Shown: positions 48,506 to 61,971, numbered from the stretch's first letter. The stretch: 64,000 nucleotides of DNA from Elmis aenea (GCA_947652605.1 OX393577.1:33979466-34043465), one strand, 5' to 3'. Numbers and translations: made by a program. The notes: generated from the letters alone by a model not told the origin.

Positions 48506-48829
48506 TAGACTATGTAATTCTGAATTAAAAATACGGAAAAAAAACAAAGCAAAATATTTAATATAATATAATAATCCAAGTCTTTAGAGTTTAACGGCTT
48601 TGATTCATTTTTTTTTCTTTTCTCTTTTGGAATCCAGGATTTAGGATAATAATCTTTCATCTTAATTTTATATACCTAAATTAAATTTTATTTAATATTC
48701 GTTAATAATAACAATAATAATCATCTGTTATTAAGGAAACAAATAATATTCCATTACATAAATAGTGATTAAGATAATAAATAATGTAATCAGGGCAGTC
48801 AGATTTTTTTTTTTTTATTCGTCGCTGTT

Positions 48830-49021
48830 CTTATAAATTTTAACAGTACTTGTAAACAAAACATTGTGTATTAGATCGAAGCTGTACGTCTTCGTAGAGA
48901 TAACAAATGCACATCATTTAATAGAGAATTTGTCGCCGCTTCCAGAAATATAAGGTTTGTTGCGGTTATTTTTAATAATTAAAAAGTTATAGGGGTGCGA
49001 CAGTCAAACTGAATCACCCGG
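48830..49021. mobile_element. Solo arm of foldback family C
   Basis: Seen: AAAAAGTTATAGGGGTGCGA, then CAGTCAAACTGAATCACCCG and TATA, nearly identical to the end at 36991-37023. The left edge is unclear. Confidence 0.5.
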
Positions 49022-49023
49022 TA

Positions 49024-51700
49024 TATATTTTTCAAATGCGATAAGTTATCTTTTTCTATTATTTATGTTGCATAAGGATTTTTATTGTTTTACCAAAAAT
49101 GTATATAAATGTACTTACTATTAGTTTGTTTGAACATAGGTACTTTTTATTAAAGAAAAAACATTCGTTCAAAATAAATTCAATTCATCATTACTAAAAT
49201 TACTAAAATTTTAAATATACAATAAAACATATTGTTAAAACAAAATACAATAAAAATGATGTGGATTGTCGTTTCTATTGTCTGTCAGAACTGTGCAATC
49301 ATAAACAATTATTTAGCAAAAATATGTGATTTTATGTAGAATGTTATTGTCTACCTAAACGGTTTGTGATACACCTGTTTTTTTTTTTTAATTTCAAATA
49401 TAATAGAACGAATTAATGCTTTGAAGCTGTTTCATCAAACGTAGTACAAATACCCATTCATCACAATAAAACAATTTTTAAAATATCGAAATATTGTTTG
49501 TGAACTCCAGTAAAATCATTAGTTAAGCCAAGTATGAATAGCATTTGCTATGAATATATATTTAAATTTATCAGAAGTTTTTTTTTTAAATCTTTTGTAC
49601 AATGTTGTACCTATGTGCCATTCAAATAATGTTATATTTAACAATTTTCGTCTCGATTGATGATTCAATGTTAGACGCACAGATAACTCGTTAATAGCTG
49701 CGAGACATGCAAGTTTGTGATGATGACATGCTAACTTTTACAAGGCTTTTACCGTCTACATATTAGTGACAAATATATCATAATATTATAGTATAAATCA
49801 TATAATGTGTTATAAGCTTATTTTAGCTTGTGGGGGTGGCGTTTAGAAGTCATACTAATATAAAAATAGGCAACACAATAAGGTAATTATTGTATTTAAA
49901 GTGAAAGACTAAATGTTCATCGTAACAAATATTAATAAACGCTGCAAATCATGTTAAATATGAACAGCAATTAGTCATGAACTGGAATTAAAATACAATG
50001 TGTGCTGATATGGTTCTAGAAATTAATTTGGAGCATTAATTTAAATAAAATTGATAAAAACTAGTTTTCTGTGATTTATGAAAAATTGGTACAGTTAAAT
50101 AATTTCATAAATAGTCACAGCTTTGCGTTTAAAATATTTTGTTGGTATATTCATTTATTGAATAATTGCAGTTCGATGCATGATCTTCAACGGTAATATT
50201 TAACGTTTTTATGTGTTTTGACCCAGGTTCAATATTGATAATTTACAAAATAACTCTGCTTGGTATCGAACGTAATAAATCCCATTTAAATAGTCCATTA
50301 TTGAAAATAATTAAATTACATTCATATCCTCTCTGTTTCTATAATAATGGTCATATGCTACTAAACCATTTATTTTCAATTGTTAACTCTGTGTGAAAAA
50401 ATAGTGTATAATAAAGATAATGTTTCCCATATAACCATAACTATATTTTGTTGAAATAAAAATGTTATGTTTAAAAATGCAAGTTACTTTACAAATAACT
50501 CTAATGAGGTTAGCACATATCTAGAAACGACCAGAATGAGACATGCAATTTAATAATCAGTCGCTTTAAATGGAAATATTTCAGTGTTGAGCCACAAATA
50601 CTCATTTGTTTGATTAAAATTTTGTATGATGCATTATATCAATTAATAATTTTCAAACAGTTTATAACAACACAGTTTTGCAGTAAAATATTAGGGAACA
50701 AATAAAAGCAGTTGTGTTTATGTAAAGACGTAATCAAGTAATCAGGAAGAAAAATTCAATTTAAAAATACATGTACAATTGGTAAAATTAAAGAGACATA
50801 ATTGGTGGTTTATTTCCATAGGTCGGAGGAAAATATAAAAATGGCGCATTAAGAAAAGGCGAAGCGAATGGTACGCCATTACATTTTATGTGTGTGTCTA
50901 AAATTGCTTTAAAAATGAGACTGACGTTTGTAGTACGCCTTATCAGACCAAATTATATCACTTCTGATCGATCCAAATAATATCCGAAACAGAAACAAAT
51001 TGGGCTCGACCAGACCAGACCTTTAAAAATTGTTGGACCAAATCGTGTTAACTTCATTTAGATTTAGTTAATCATTTTTGGATTATTATATTTACATTGT
51101 GATATTTGATATACGTTTTGGTTTAAATGTGACCGTTAAGAATGTTAATCATTTATGTAGGTTAGGAACGACAAAAATTTATTTATACAGCAATTTTTTT
51201 GAAAATTATTTGTAGTTTATACACAACTGTTTACCTTACTGAAAAATAAAACATTAATTTTTGCTAACTAAAACATGCAGTGCCTCTATAAAATATATTT
51301 TATTACTTTATAATGTTTGTTACCACGGAGTGTTTGTCTTTGTTTTCCTTTCACAGAAGCTAATAAGGCTTATCCGCGTGTTTTTGTCTTTTTTTGTTGG
51401 TTGTTTTTACAATGTCTTCACCATAGCGTTGTTATTTTGTCTGAAGATTTCTACCAACGTATACAGTGTGATTTTAAATTTTACCTTTGCAAGGATTTAT
51501 TTCATCATGGCAACTTTTCATTCTGCCTTTAATAGTCTAATCAGTTCTTAGATAAATCGGTTCCGTTTTGTTTTTTAACATTAATTGTCTTCGATTTTAT
51601 TTTAATTAGCTGTAAGCTTTTTTGATTTTATCACTATACAAATTACAAAATTATTATGAATACATTAATAACAGAGATATTATTAAAGGACTGTTTTGAA
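49024..51700. other. AT-rich intron sequence without recognised features
   Basis: No gene supported. Frames at 50211-50396 and 51261-51551 have no domain, and their hydrophobic look comes from T-rich codons. Confidence 0.35.
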
Positions 51701-51703
51701 ACA

Positions 51704-51960
51704 ATTGAAGACCTTGGTGCAAGAAGGGGATATGTGCAAAAATGTAAAAAAAAAACTTGTACAGAAATGGGTTTTAAAATAAGCGCTTTTCATATGGTGC
51801 AAATGTGGGATAAGGAGGGCTTATAGAAATTATTTTTCTAAGCCCTACTTATCCCACATTTGCACGATATGAAAAGCGCAAATTTTAAAATCCATTTCTG
51901 TACAAGTCTTATTTTTTTACTTTTTTGCACATATCCCTTTCTTGCACCAAGGTCTTCAAT
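51704..51960. repeat. 257-bp hairpin MITE
   Basis: Seen: ATTGAAGACCTTGGTGCAAG at the left and its exact inverse at the right. The arms are about 115-120 bases, nearly perfect, and include CTTGTACAGAAATGG and GCAAATGTGGGATAA. The loop is about 20 bases. No clear target duplication. The family is unknown. Confidence 0.8.
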
Positions 51961-53757
51961 TATGATATCCTTATAAGACCCAAAATTTTGTTCTTTTAGA
52001 AACCCTGTTTAATTAGTTATAAAAATAAGTATTTCTTAATGTTTAATTTTTCTATTAAAAACAGAATTTTAAATTTTGTATGGCGCTAAATTATAAAAAT
52101 TACAAACTTGGCACAGTTTTTACTAAAATAGATAAATTTTGTTTTTCTACAAGGATAATAACTTTTTTGTTGCAATAATGTTTCCCATTACTATAATTAA
52201 TATGTGAAAAAAGTAAGTTCTAGCCAATATGTTAAAATCAGATCGGGCGCACACAATAAACAAATGCCATTGTTGAAAAAAACAAAACCAAATTGACGTA
52301 AAAAAAATAATTGACAGACCAATAATTGCAGAATAAAAAGTTTTCTAGAAGACGTTTTTATAGAATTACAAACTTATTATTTATTAAAAAAAATGGTATT
52401 TAAAAAAAAGTAAATTTTTCAGGATTTTACCTATTTTTTGATAATCAGCACAAAAGCAATACTCGCTAATTAAATACGAAGATGAAATGGTTGCCCTCGC
52501 ATTTGGACCACCATGTATAAGCAGGAAGATATTGGTCGAGAGAGGACTAATTATGCGAAATAAGGGAAAATATTTGTTACATCAAATCCATGTTTTACTG
52601 AAAGGCAAGCTATGTCCAGTTTTCATGGGTTATCGCAACATTGTTCATCTATAGACTAGGGGTTCACGATGACAACACGTTTTTGTTTGTGGAGCTCTTT
52701 GTGACGTACGGTTTTGTTTGTAATAAGTCCCTACCCCGCGCCTTCACCAAACATTGCACGATCAAGGAGGACCAAGAAGCAATCTTGACGACAGTACTAA
52801 CTAATAAAACACTGCTATATGTAATACGAAATAGTAATCCTTATCGTCTACCTTGTTTTTGTACAATATTGATAATATCGACATGTTCAGGAATAAAATA
52901 GATTATATAGATCAACTAGCATGCCGCTTTACACTGTTATTTGCACAACATTCATGACCTTTTGTTTTAAGTGAATAAAGGTAAACACATATCTAAGTAT
53001 TCGATTTTACTAATTGTAAGAATAATGTAAAACTAATTACTTTTCAAACTTTTAAAAACCTAACAATGCACGCTTCATCCATCTTTGTTTTATGCGTTCA
53101 GTAATTTTGTTACTGTAATATAGAATTTCATGGTTTGCGATTCTGTCCGTATATTGTAAGTGATAATAATAAAATAGCAAGTTTAAAAATTACACTAAAA
53201 TGTTTATGTGACTTTAATTCCTAGGTTCGCTGTCGCTGCAAAAACATTTTGATTCTTTGATTCTTTAGTCCGGACAAAATTACGATTACCACCAGACGAG
53301 TTTACTTGGCGACCACATATGGCGTTGTATGTAGAGCGTGCTTATTTACATTACTTACACTGCACTTATTGGTGATGATACAACAATTTTGTGAGATTTT
53401 GCATAAATTTTATTCTCGCTATGGCTTTGTCCAGCAAAATGATTAATCCGTAAAGACTTTGAAACCAAGAATGCTGGAAAGTCGGGGTTGTGCCTAGAAA
53501 TGATTTTTTAAACACAACGCTTGTTTCTCAGCGTAATGCTTTGAAATAGATTTTTGTCAGTTTTTAAAGCGCAAAATAAAAGAATACTGTTGTTTAGAAA
53601 GATGATCAAGAATATTTTATCATATTTTAGATCATAAATAATTAGAAATTTGTGTGAAAAATATTTAAAATAAAATTTTCATTAACACATTTTAAAAACT
53701 TACGAAATTGTCATTAAAAATGCTATGCTTATTTTGACTTAATTTTGTTCAAATATA
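51961..53757. other. Intron sequence without recognised features
   Basis: Nothing supported. 52641-52901 (+) is an 86-codon frame in somewhat less AT-rich sequence, with no recognisable domain. Confidence 0.35.
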
Positions 53758-54302
53758 CAGGGTGTATATAAATAGGTGGATAATTTTTGCGTAGCGTTGT
53801 TCTTGGTATATCTGATACCTACCAAATATTTTGGAATTAAAATTTTTTTTAAATTTTCCCGCAAGAAAATTTGTGGAAAACCGTTGTTTTGCAATTTAAG
53901 AACTATACGTAAAAGGTAAATTAAATTTTTCATCTGTTTCAAATTGCAAAATTTTATGTGCAACTAGGCATATTATTATTGCTACCGGATCAACTCATCT
54001 CAAACTACTCAAATCTGTGTTGCCACGTTACTTCTTATTAATAACTATTAAATGGTTATTATAGCAAATTTTGTTTGTTATCCTGTGATAAGTTTGGAGT
54101 TTTTTTTTTTTTCAAAACTGTTAATGCAAATGACACTTGCTGTAACCATTTTGATGTAAGATGATAAGGTGTTGTTAGATATGCATTTCTCTAAAGGGCC
54201 TCCGGAAAATTAACTAATCACAGCCAAAATTTTAACAACAAGAATAACATAAGGTTAGGCAGGACAACGCTAAAACTTGTGCAGCGCTTCAAATACACCC
54301 TG
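53758..54302. mobile_element. 545-bp MITE, CAGGGTGTAT ends, TA duplication
   Basis: Seen: CAGGGTGTAT at 53758 and its inverse at 54302, with TA on both sides. Only the outer ten or so bases match, so unlike the foldbacks it is a short-end element. The 53739-53963 (-) frame overlaps it and is not supported. Confidence 0.55.
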
Positions 54303-54304
54303 TA

Positions 54305-56320
54305 AACAACCTTGTGCACAATATTATTTAAACAAAATTACATAATACGAGCGGCGTGCCAGTTATTTTTAATACTTAAAAAAAAAATTAACTATGAAAT
54401 GCAATTTTCTAAGAATGCTGTTTATGTACTTGATTTAATTTTTAACTAGGTGTCTTGTCTTGAATAATATACATTTAAAATTTAAAAGTTTTGGTAAACT
54501 ACTGAGTTATGTAATTTTGCTTGAATAAAGTTGTTAATAGTATTTATTGGTACTAAAACGTGTGCCACTTGTTATCTTCTTATCTTTCGCTTAAAGTTTT
54601 TTGATTATTTAAAAACTTATAGTACATTTTTTGGGCATAGTAGCATTATTTTAAAGCACTTTAATAAAGGAATTTAATAACTTATTCTCGACAAATGAGC
54701 TTTGTTCGTATAGTTTTAAAACAGGCTGTATATTACAAACTTCTACGAAAATAATATAGGTCTTACTGAAGAAAGTGTTATTTGCATCTTTTTTTAGCAT
54801 TATAATAAATTTACAGTCTTACAGTTCTGCGAGATCCGTACAGTATATTTATTCCCATTAAAACGTACATTTCATGACTAGTAGAATATTTCTTTGTTAA
54901 TTAAATTCAATTAAGCGACATGCACTAGAATGAACATTGTGATTATACGTTGCTGTAGCGTTTTATCGTTCTGATTACATTATATCGATAGCACGGAAAG
55001 TTATTCTTAGTTGAGTTTCTCAACTATAAAATCCTCCATAAAATTTTGTGAACGGAGTACCGCGTTTCGAACAAAATCTGTATTATTGCTCTCTGCATAA
55101 CAGAAAATTTTATGAATATTTGCATTCTTTTCCCTTAAAGCTACGAACAATAAAATTCCCTTGATTGTTCACGATAAAATTTAAATTCCACAACGGACTT
55201 CATGAATACGTAAATACACATTGTTATTACCGTGGTTGACACGTAAAGTGATTGATTGTTATTAATGTGTATCATCTCTCATTTTGAAGATTTATTGAAA
55301 TAAATCACCTTCAATCTCCCTTTACTAAAATCTGTATTTAACAGATTTGTTGCTCTAGAAGTATACTCAATAGTTTGTTTACTTTTTGTTTATATTTTGT
55401 TGTTTAACTATTTTTACTAAAGGTTTTGTAGAATTGTGTGCATAAAACCAAATATCAAGCTTTTAGAATTGTTTTATCAGCAATAATATCTGATAGTCTA
55501 CAATGTATTTAAATCACTATGGATAATTTTTAAGCCATTAGATGTTTAATATCAAATACATAGAATAAAAGTTAATACAACAAATTTAATATGCAAGCAG
55601 AACTCGGTTAACACCATTTTAGTTTACTAACTACTATTTCCTTGCTTTAAAAAAATCTATCACTGAATGGATTTCGTCAAAAGCTACGTTCGAACTACTT
55701 TTATCAAATTAGTCATGCTTTTTTACAGAGCTGTAGGCACTTTTAACAATGCGATCATAGTTTATGCGCCGATTTATAACAACGTTTTCATTAATATTAC
55801 AGTCAAACACTACTTTATTTGCCTTTTTTGTTGTCAAGAGCGTCTTAGTAGCAGGAAAACTTTTAAATATTGAATAACATGAAAGGAAACATTTAATAGG
55901 AGTATGTATAGTTTGGAGTATCAAGTCTTAGTATAATAAGCACTTAAACTATAGGGATAAGTACATATCCATAGTAACGGCTGTGTTAGTAATACCTTTC
56001 AAGTTTGTTACAGGTAAACTAACATAACTTTAATCGTGCTTCAATAAATTATGATGCTAATCCAAACGGAAACATTTGGTTGTATTAGACCTACGTCGAT
56101 GGGAAGATACGGATAGTTGTGTTATGCATTTCTATTAAGTGCACTTCGCAATTGCGTATTGATTAGCCTAATCAATTCCCTTTTTCCAAATAACAAACTA
56201 TGTACAACAGAGCTTATAAAGCTCATCTTAATATAAAAGTTTTTTGTAAACTCATAGATGTTTATATTTCATGGTAAAGTAATTGTAAAAAGGCACGGTT
56301 TTACTCCTTAGCTTAACCAA
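54305..56320. other. AT-rich intron sequence without recognised features
   Basis: No gene or element ends seen. Overlapping frames on both strands at 55667-55924 show no domain. Confidence 0.35.
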
Positions 56321-57556
56321 TGTTTAGTTAGACAGGGATGGAAAACGTAACGTAACGATACCCGATAACGTTATAATAACGATTCAACTATAATTTTTTA
56401 TACAATAACGTAACGATATCTTAATAACGTTATATAACGTGTTACGTTAATATTGTCCAATTGGGAGTTAGGTCCTATGGGTAGTAATTCCAGTCTATTT
56501 TCACGCATGTCAACTTATATTGTCTTCCGTTTACGGTACTCCTGGTTCTTACTTGGTCTATTCAAGACACCTGTTTGTTGTGTCAAATAAATATCAATGG
56601 AAATCTTAGTTTAATAACGGTGGGTGCCGACTTTTTAAGTCACGCTATAGTGCGAATTTGTTCCTGCCAATAAAACTATTGGAGAATTTATGAACGCTAA
56701 GACAGGTAAACTTTTTCTTCAAACCACGTGAAAATTGGAGGTTATCTTATATTTCTTTTTTTTTGGTGTCTTAAGTTTTGGTCTTGAGACAGGTGTTTTG
56801 TCTTAGCTCCAGCTTTTAGCTTAAGTTTAAGCTTTGGGCTTAGTCTCTTACTGTCAAGTGTTCCGTTCGAGGTTATCCGTTTTGACCCCGTTGATGTTCT
56901 ACCGCTAGTCTTGGAACTACGGACAGTATTTCCTACAACATTTCTTCTCCTTCAGCGTGTCTTCGGCGGCTCAGCGAAAGATAAGATTATATATTTAAGC
57001 CCCGACTGTCAGCTACGTTCTTATTATTTGTTCGCTTCTAAATCACTATATTTCTGTAACTATCGTAGAGCCTTTAGCTCGTTACTACTGTTAGTTCACT
57101 GTTTTTTTCTTTGGCGTTATTTATTAACGTTTAATTAGTAGTTTTGTATTTTTCGCTAGTGTTATTTATTAACATTTAAATTAATTTTTATATTGATGTT
57201 AACAGAACATTACGTCCATAATAATATCCTACGTTCTCAACAACCTTTGAGTGGCTTTGTTGTCACCACATTTTTATTTGTACCTTACGATTAATAAGTT
57301 AGGAACCGTACTCCGTTTGCAAGGTATTTTTGGTTATGTCACCCTTCGGTGATTTTAGTGCCGCAGGTTTTAATAGGTAGGAGAGCTCTTCCACTTAAGC
57401 GGATTGTATTAACTTCATTGAAACTGTATTATTATTCTTTTATATATATATTTGTCTATTTTAAATAGGTACTTGCAAACATCGGAACAGAACCAACCTT
57501 ATTTCCCAACATGTACTTTCTTTTCGTTTAATTTCAGCGAATGTTTTCTTTATTAA

Positions 57557-58287
57557 CACGTTAAGCGCCATTTGTATCCATATGGATACAAATCATTTTG
57601 GCCCAATCGACCACCTGTATCCATTTGGATACAACAGCCTACATTTAGATTCGGCTGCCTGTATTCTTAAAAATACATGTATTACATATAACTATACCAG
57701 AAAAGGTTTAAGGATGGCCCGCTGGACCAGAAAACCTTGGTGGTCACGATTTTTTTACCCACATTGATAAAAAAAAAGAAGTTTTACGATACAAATTTAT
57801 TCACACAAAAAAATTTAAAAACTGGTTAAAATGTTATTATTTTGTTGCGAAATTTTTTATATATTGCTTAAGGGCAGTGGCGTACGCAGAAAAATATTTC
57901 GGGGGGGATTTTGTTTTAATTTGCAAAAATAATACTGACTTATTTCAAACGGGGCATGGTAATGGTAAAATTAGAAAATGACCTAGGGGCCAAGACACAA
58001 AAAGTGAGTTGTAAGGAAAAGGTGCGGGGGGCCCAGGGGGCGGTAGCCAAAAATAGCATTTATCAGTAAAATATGCAAAGATATTATATATTTTAAATGT
58101 ATTTTATTTGTTTGGAAATGCAGTAATTATAATTTCAGTCGTTTTCAAATTTTCGGGGGGGGGATTTAACCCCTAATCCCCTCCCCTGCGTACGTCACTG
58201 CTTAAGGGCAATTTAGAACCGGTAATTTAGAAAAAAAATTGGTGACCAGAAAAACCTACTTTTTTTAACATGGTGGCGCTTAACGTG
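57557..58287. mobile_element. piggyBac-like MITE with TTAA duplications
   Basis: Seen: TTAA at 57553-57556 and 58288-58291 flank CACGTTAAGCGCCA and its exact inverse TGGCGCTTAACGTG. Near the left end a TGTATCCATATGGATACA palindrome and a partial copy occur. The element holds a hAT MITE at 57875-58200. The 61-codon frame at 57582-57767 is not similar to a transposase that I know. Confidence 0.8.
57875..58200. mobile_element. 326-bp hAT MITE with a perfect 8-bp duplication
   Basis: Seen: CAGTGGCGTACGCAG and the inverse of CAGTGACGTACGCAG, flanked by CTTAAGGG at 57867-57874 and 58201-58208. GGGGGGG runs lie just inside both ends. Same family as 20969-21184. Confidence 0.9.
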
Positions 58288-58861
58288 TTAAAGTGGCCTT
58301 TCAAGTCTGTCGAGACAAGGAGTATATTCTAGTTATCGTCAAGTATATTCTATATTCTATTTGTTATTTCCAAGCTTTATGTTTATTATTATTAGGCATA
58401 CATCGTTCACGCCTACGAATTCTCTTATTTCCTTTCCTAGGTTTTTTTTGCTATTTGAAACTTTATAGAATAAATAGTGTGGCGCCCTTATTGATATCTA
58501 CAAGTTTATTTCTAATTCGGACCTACCCCCTTCTCGACTGAACTAGCCGCGAGTCCGAATCACCCTTTCTTGTTGCAAGAGTTGTGGATTTCTTAGAAAG
58601 GGGCCGATATTCATGTAACAAACGTTATAATAACCGATAACGTTTCATTAAAAGTTATTTTGTATCGTTATTCTCTATAAATTAAATTTTTATATGGCGT
58701 TTTTTTTATTTTCGGAAGATGTAATATTTTGTTCGTATTTTAGAAATTAAAATGAAAATAAAATATTTTAACGTAATTTTGTACAATTTTTTTAATTTGC
58801 ATATACAGATCCCAAAAATAATTTTAGAGTTACAAATAAAAATTATTTTTGTAACGTTATA

Positions 58862-59890
58862 CAGGGTGTTAAATAATGCGAAAAAAATCGGGAGTTGGTT
58901 CCTTATCGAAAATTAAGGGGAGTCTTTTGTATATAATTAATTCCTTAGACGTCTCCTTTCGGAGTTACACCTCCCGAAGGGGAGCGGTAAAATTAGGTTT
59001 ATATTTTATTTCTCAAATTTGGATAAATGTAGGAGTGATATTCGGTAGATGTTTTATAATTATTAAAAGGTTTCCCATAGTAATATTTTCAATCATCTCC
59101 CACCTTCACAGGGGGCTGAAAAGTGCGACCCCTGTTGGTTTTTTTATGGGAACTTTTTAATGGGTTGAAATTTTGCAAATTAATTTATTTTTTTGAAAAC
59201 TTGATTCATTTAATTTTTTTTTTTTTTAACTTTTTTCGTAAAACCTACAGCTTTTGAGCAAAAAACTATATGAGTACGTATATGAGTACTACACGAAGCA
59301 CCAAATATTCCGATATAAAACGATTCATTTTGGTGGTTGCCATGGTTTGTTTATTTTCATGTTGGGTAGAATTGACGGGTGTAATTCATTTTGACGTTTA
59401 CTCGGCGACAACGCTAAAACGGTAACCACCAAAATAAATAGTTTTATGTTGGAATATTTAATGGATCATTTTCATTCATATAGTTTTTTGCTTAAAAACT
59501 GTAGGTTTTACGAGAAAAGTTAAAGAATAAAAAAAAAATCAAATAAAGCAAGTTTCAAAAAAATAAATTGATTTGCAAAATTTCAACCCATTAAAAAGTT
59601 CTGACAAAAAAACCAACAGGTGTCGCACTTTTCAGCCCCCTGTGAAGGTGGGAGATGATTGAAAATATTACTATGGGAAACCTTTAATAAGTATAAAAAT
59701 AAAACGTCTACCAAATATTATTCTCCTACATTTATCCAAATTTGAGAAATAAAGTAAAAACCTAATTTTACCGATCCCCTTTAGTGGGGTGTAACACCGA
59801 AAGCAGACGTCTAAGGAAACAATTTTATATAAAAGTCCCCCTTAACTTTTTGAAAAGGTATCACCTCCCAATTTTTTTTGCATTATTTAA
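58862..59890. mobile_element. Foldback family B, nearly complete
   Basis: Seen: CAGGGTGTTAAATAATGC at the left. The right arm is its inverse but stops at GCATTATTTAA, lacking the last ten or so bases. The arms share GACGTCTCCTTTCGGAGTT, GGGGCTGAAAAGTGCGACCC and AACCTACAG. The 94-codon frame 58876-59160 is arm sequence, not a gene. Confidence 0.8.
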
Positions 59891-59933
59891 GAAATAGTTT
59901 ATGTAACTTTATGTTACGTTATACAGGGTGTCC

Positions 59934-61434
59934 CAGATTACATTTCCAGCATGGGGATCTCGCTTATTATAAGAGATACAGGTTTGTTTAAATTAGATGA
60001 ATTATTCCTTGGTATGAGAGGAGCAACAATCAGTTTTTAAAAGTATAAAATTCCTCGTGCTTCAGATGTTATAGCAAAAAATATGAAAATGTCCAATTTC
60101 TTTTTTCTCTCATAACTTTTTTGTCTTAATCATTAAAACAATTTTATTTGTACTTTCTTAAGGCACTTTTTAATGGAGAATGTAACTGTTATTTTAGATT
60201 ATTTTTAACACCTACCATTTTCGAGATATTACCCCGAACTTCATTTTTTCTTATGAGCCGTGAAGTTGGCTATGGAATAGTTGAATGTGCTTTTTTTTTC
60301 TTTTTTAAATGAGATATTACTTGCTACATTTATTTTTATAAATAAGTCACAAAATCAAGAAAAATCGTATTTTACCCAACACTTATCAAGTTATCTATGA
60401 AAATTAAAACAAAAAACAACTAATTAAATGTCAAATGACAGTTACCGTTTGTCTGCGCTATCATTTATTAGAATTTTACATCATTGCTTTGTAATTCGAT
60501 AGTCTTTGTAGTAATTGTTATAATGATGGCAACATTTAAAAATAGCGATTAATTTGACATGATGAGATGCTACATTCTTTGCCATAAAAACTGTGAAGAA
60601 GCTAAGCGAAAATAATTAGAGCTATATCCCGAGAAAAGGCAACGAAGGATGCGTAATTACAAAAATTTGGAAATAAATTTAAAAATATATGGTTTTTTCG
60701 ACAAACCAACCAAAAATCCAAAACAAATCAATAATTAATTAGAATTATTTATTTTACACACTTTCTATTATAGATAATGTGGCATTTCAACATACAAAAC
60801 TTTTAATTAGTTGTAAATGTGCCCATAATTATATGATAACAAATTTGCTACAAAGACTATCAAATTACACAACAATACTATAAAATTCTAATAAATGATA
60901 CAGCAGACAAATGGTAACTGTCATTTGACACATAATTAGTTGTTTTTTGTTTTTATTATTATAGATAGCTTGATAAGTGATAGGTAAAATGCGATTTTTC
61001 TTGATTTTGTGACTATTTATAAAAATAAACGTAGCAAGTAATATCTCATTTAAAAAAGAAAAAAAAAGCACATTCAACTATTCCATAGCCAACTTTGCGG
61101 CCCATAAGGAAAAATGAAGTTAGGGGTAATATCTCGAAAATGGTAGGTGTTAAAAATAATCTAAAATAACAGTCAAATTCTCCATTAAAAAGTGCCTTAA
61201 GAAAGTACAAATAAAATTGTTCTAATGATTAAGACAAAAAAGTTATGAGAGAAAAAAGAAATTGGACATTTTCATATTTTTTGCTATAACATCTGAAGCA
61301 CGAGGAATTTTGTACTTTTAAAAATTGATTGTGGCTCCTCTCATACCAAGGAATAATTCAACTAATTTAAACCTATACTCTAGCTATTATAATAAGCGAG
61401 ATCCCCATGCTGGAAATGTAATCTGGGACACCCT
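59934..61434. mobile_element. Foldback family A (copy 3), TA duplication
   Basis: Seen: CAGGGTGTCCCAGATTACAT at 59934 and its exact inverse at 61434, flanked by TA. The 1501-bp length, like the 1479 bp of copy 1, suggests this is the intact family size. The arms extend to a small centre near 60600-60700. No transposase. Confidence 0.85.
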
Positions 61435-61971
61435 GTATAACGTTATATAACATAACTATTAATTTTTTTTAATGTTATTTATAACGTTATGTAACGAAAA
61501 CAAATAATAAATAATGTCGTTATACAATAACGTAACGATTTAAAACGTTATTCCATCCCTGAGTTAAACAACTGGAAATGGACCTGAACTATTTTGATTT
61601 TACAAGATTACGCAATGTCATTTACTAAAGAATTTTCAGTTAGTCAAAGCATGTGGATATTTGAAATTATAAACTTATCTACAAATAAAAAGTTCACTCT
61701 AAATCTAAACTAGGTATATATAAATGATTCGTCGTCTGTTTTTTTTTCCCAAAAATGGTTCAAACAACCTTCATAATAAACGGTCCATATATGCCAATAT
61801 TTTTAAAATTTTGTACAAAAATAAATTTGTCTTATGTAAACTTATTTATATTTATTTAATAAGTTACACCAACTGATAAACCTACAAGAGTCGCTAAGAG
61901 TAATTATTTTGTAGGTCGAACCCAATAAACGAGAATACAGTATCAAGTATAAAATGTGATTGTTTATGAAT

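Larger units (their letters stand above)
56333..61561. mobile_element. hAT-like element with AACGTTA-rich ends, host for several nested insertions
   Basis: Seen: CAGGGATGGAAAACGTAACG at 56333 and, inverted at 61561, CAGGGATGGAATAACGTTT. AACGTTAT/GTAACG motifs are dense at 56346-56450, 58619-58677 and 61437-61553. The flanks AGTTAGA(C) and AGTTAAAC are similar, so an imperfect 8-bp duplication is possible. Inside sit a piggyBac-like element (57557-58287) with its own hAT MITE, family B (58862-59890) and family A (59934-61434). No transposase was recognised in the rest (56460-57550, 58290-58620). Confidence 0.6.

Noticed and set aside
51261..51551. 96-codon hydrophobic frame resembling membrane helices
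   Set aside because: A T-rich strand gives Phe/Leu/Val/Cys by chance; there is an overlapping second frame of similar length and no family resemblance.
56460..58620. Possible LTR retrotransposon: TATATTTAAG near 56990, AATAAATAGTG then TGGCGCCC near 58480
   Set aside because: TGGCGCCC is a common primer-binding-site motif, but no paired LTR, target duplication, gag or pol sequence was seen. The evidence is too thin.
58876..59160. 94-codon frame, with a similar 84-codon frame at 32575
   Set aside because: The two are similar only because both lie in arms of foldback family B.
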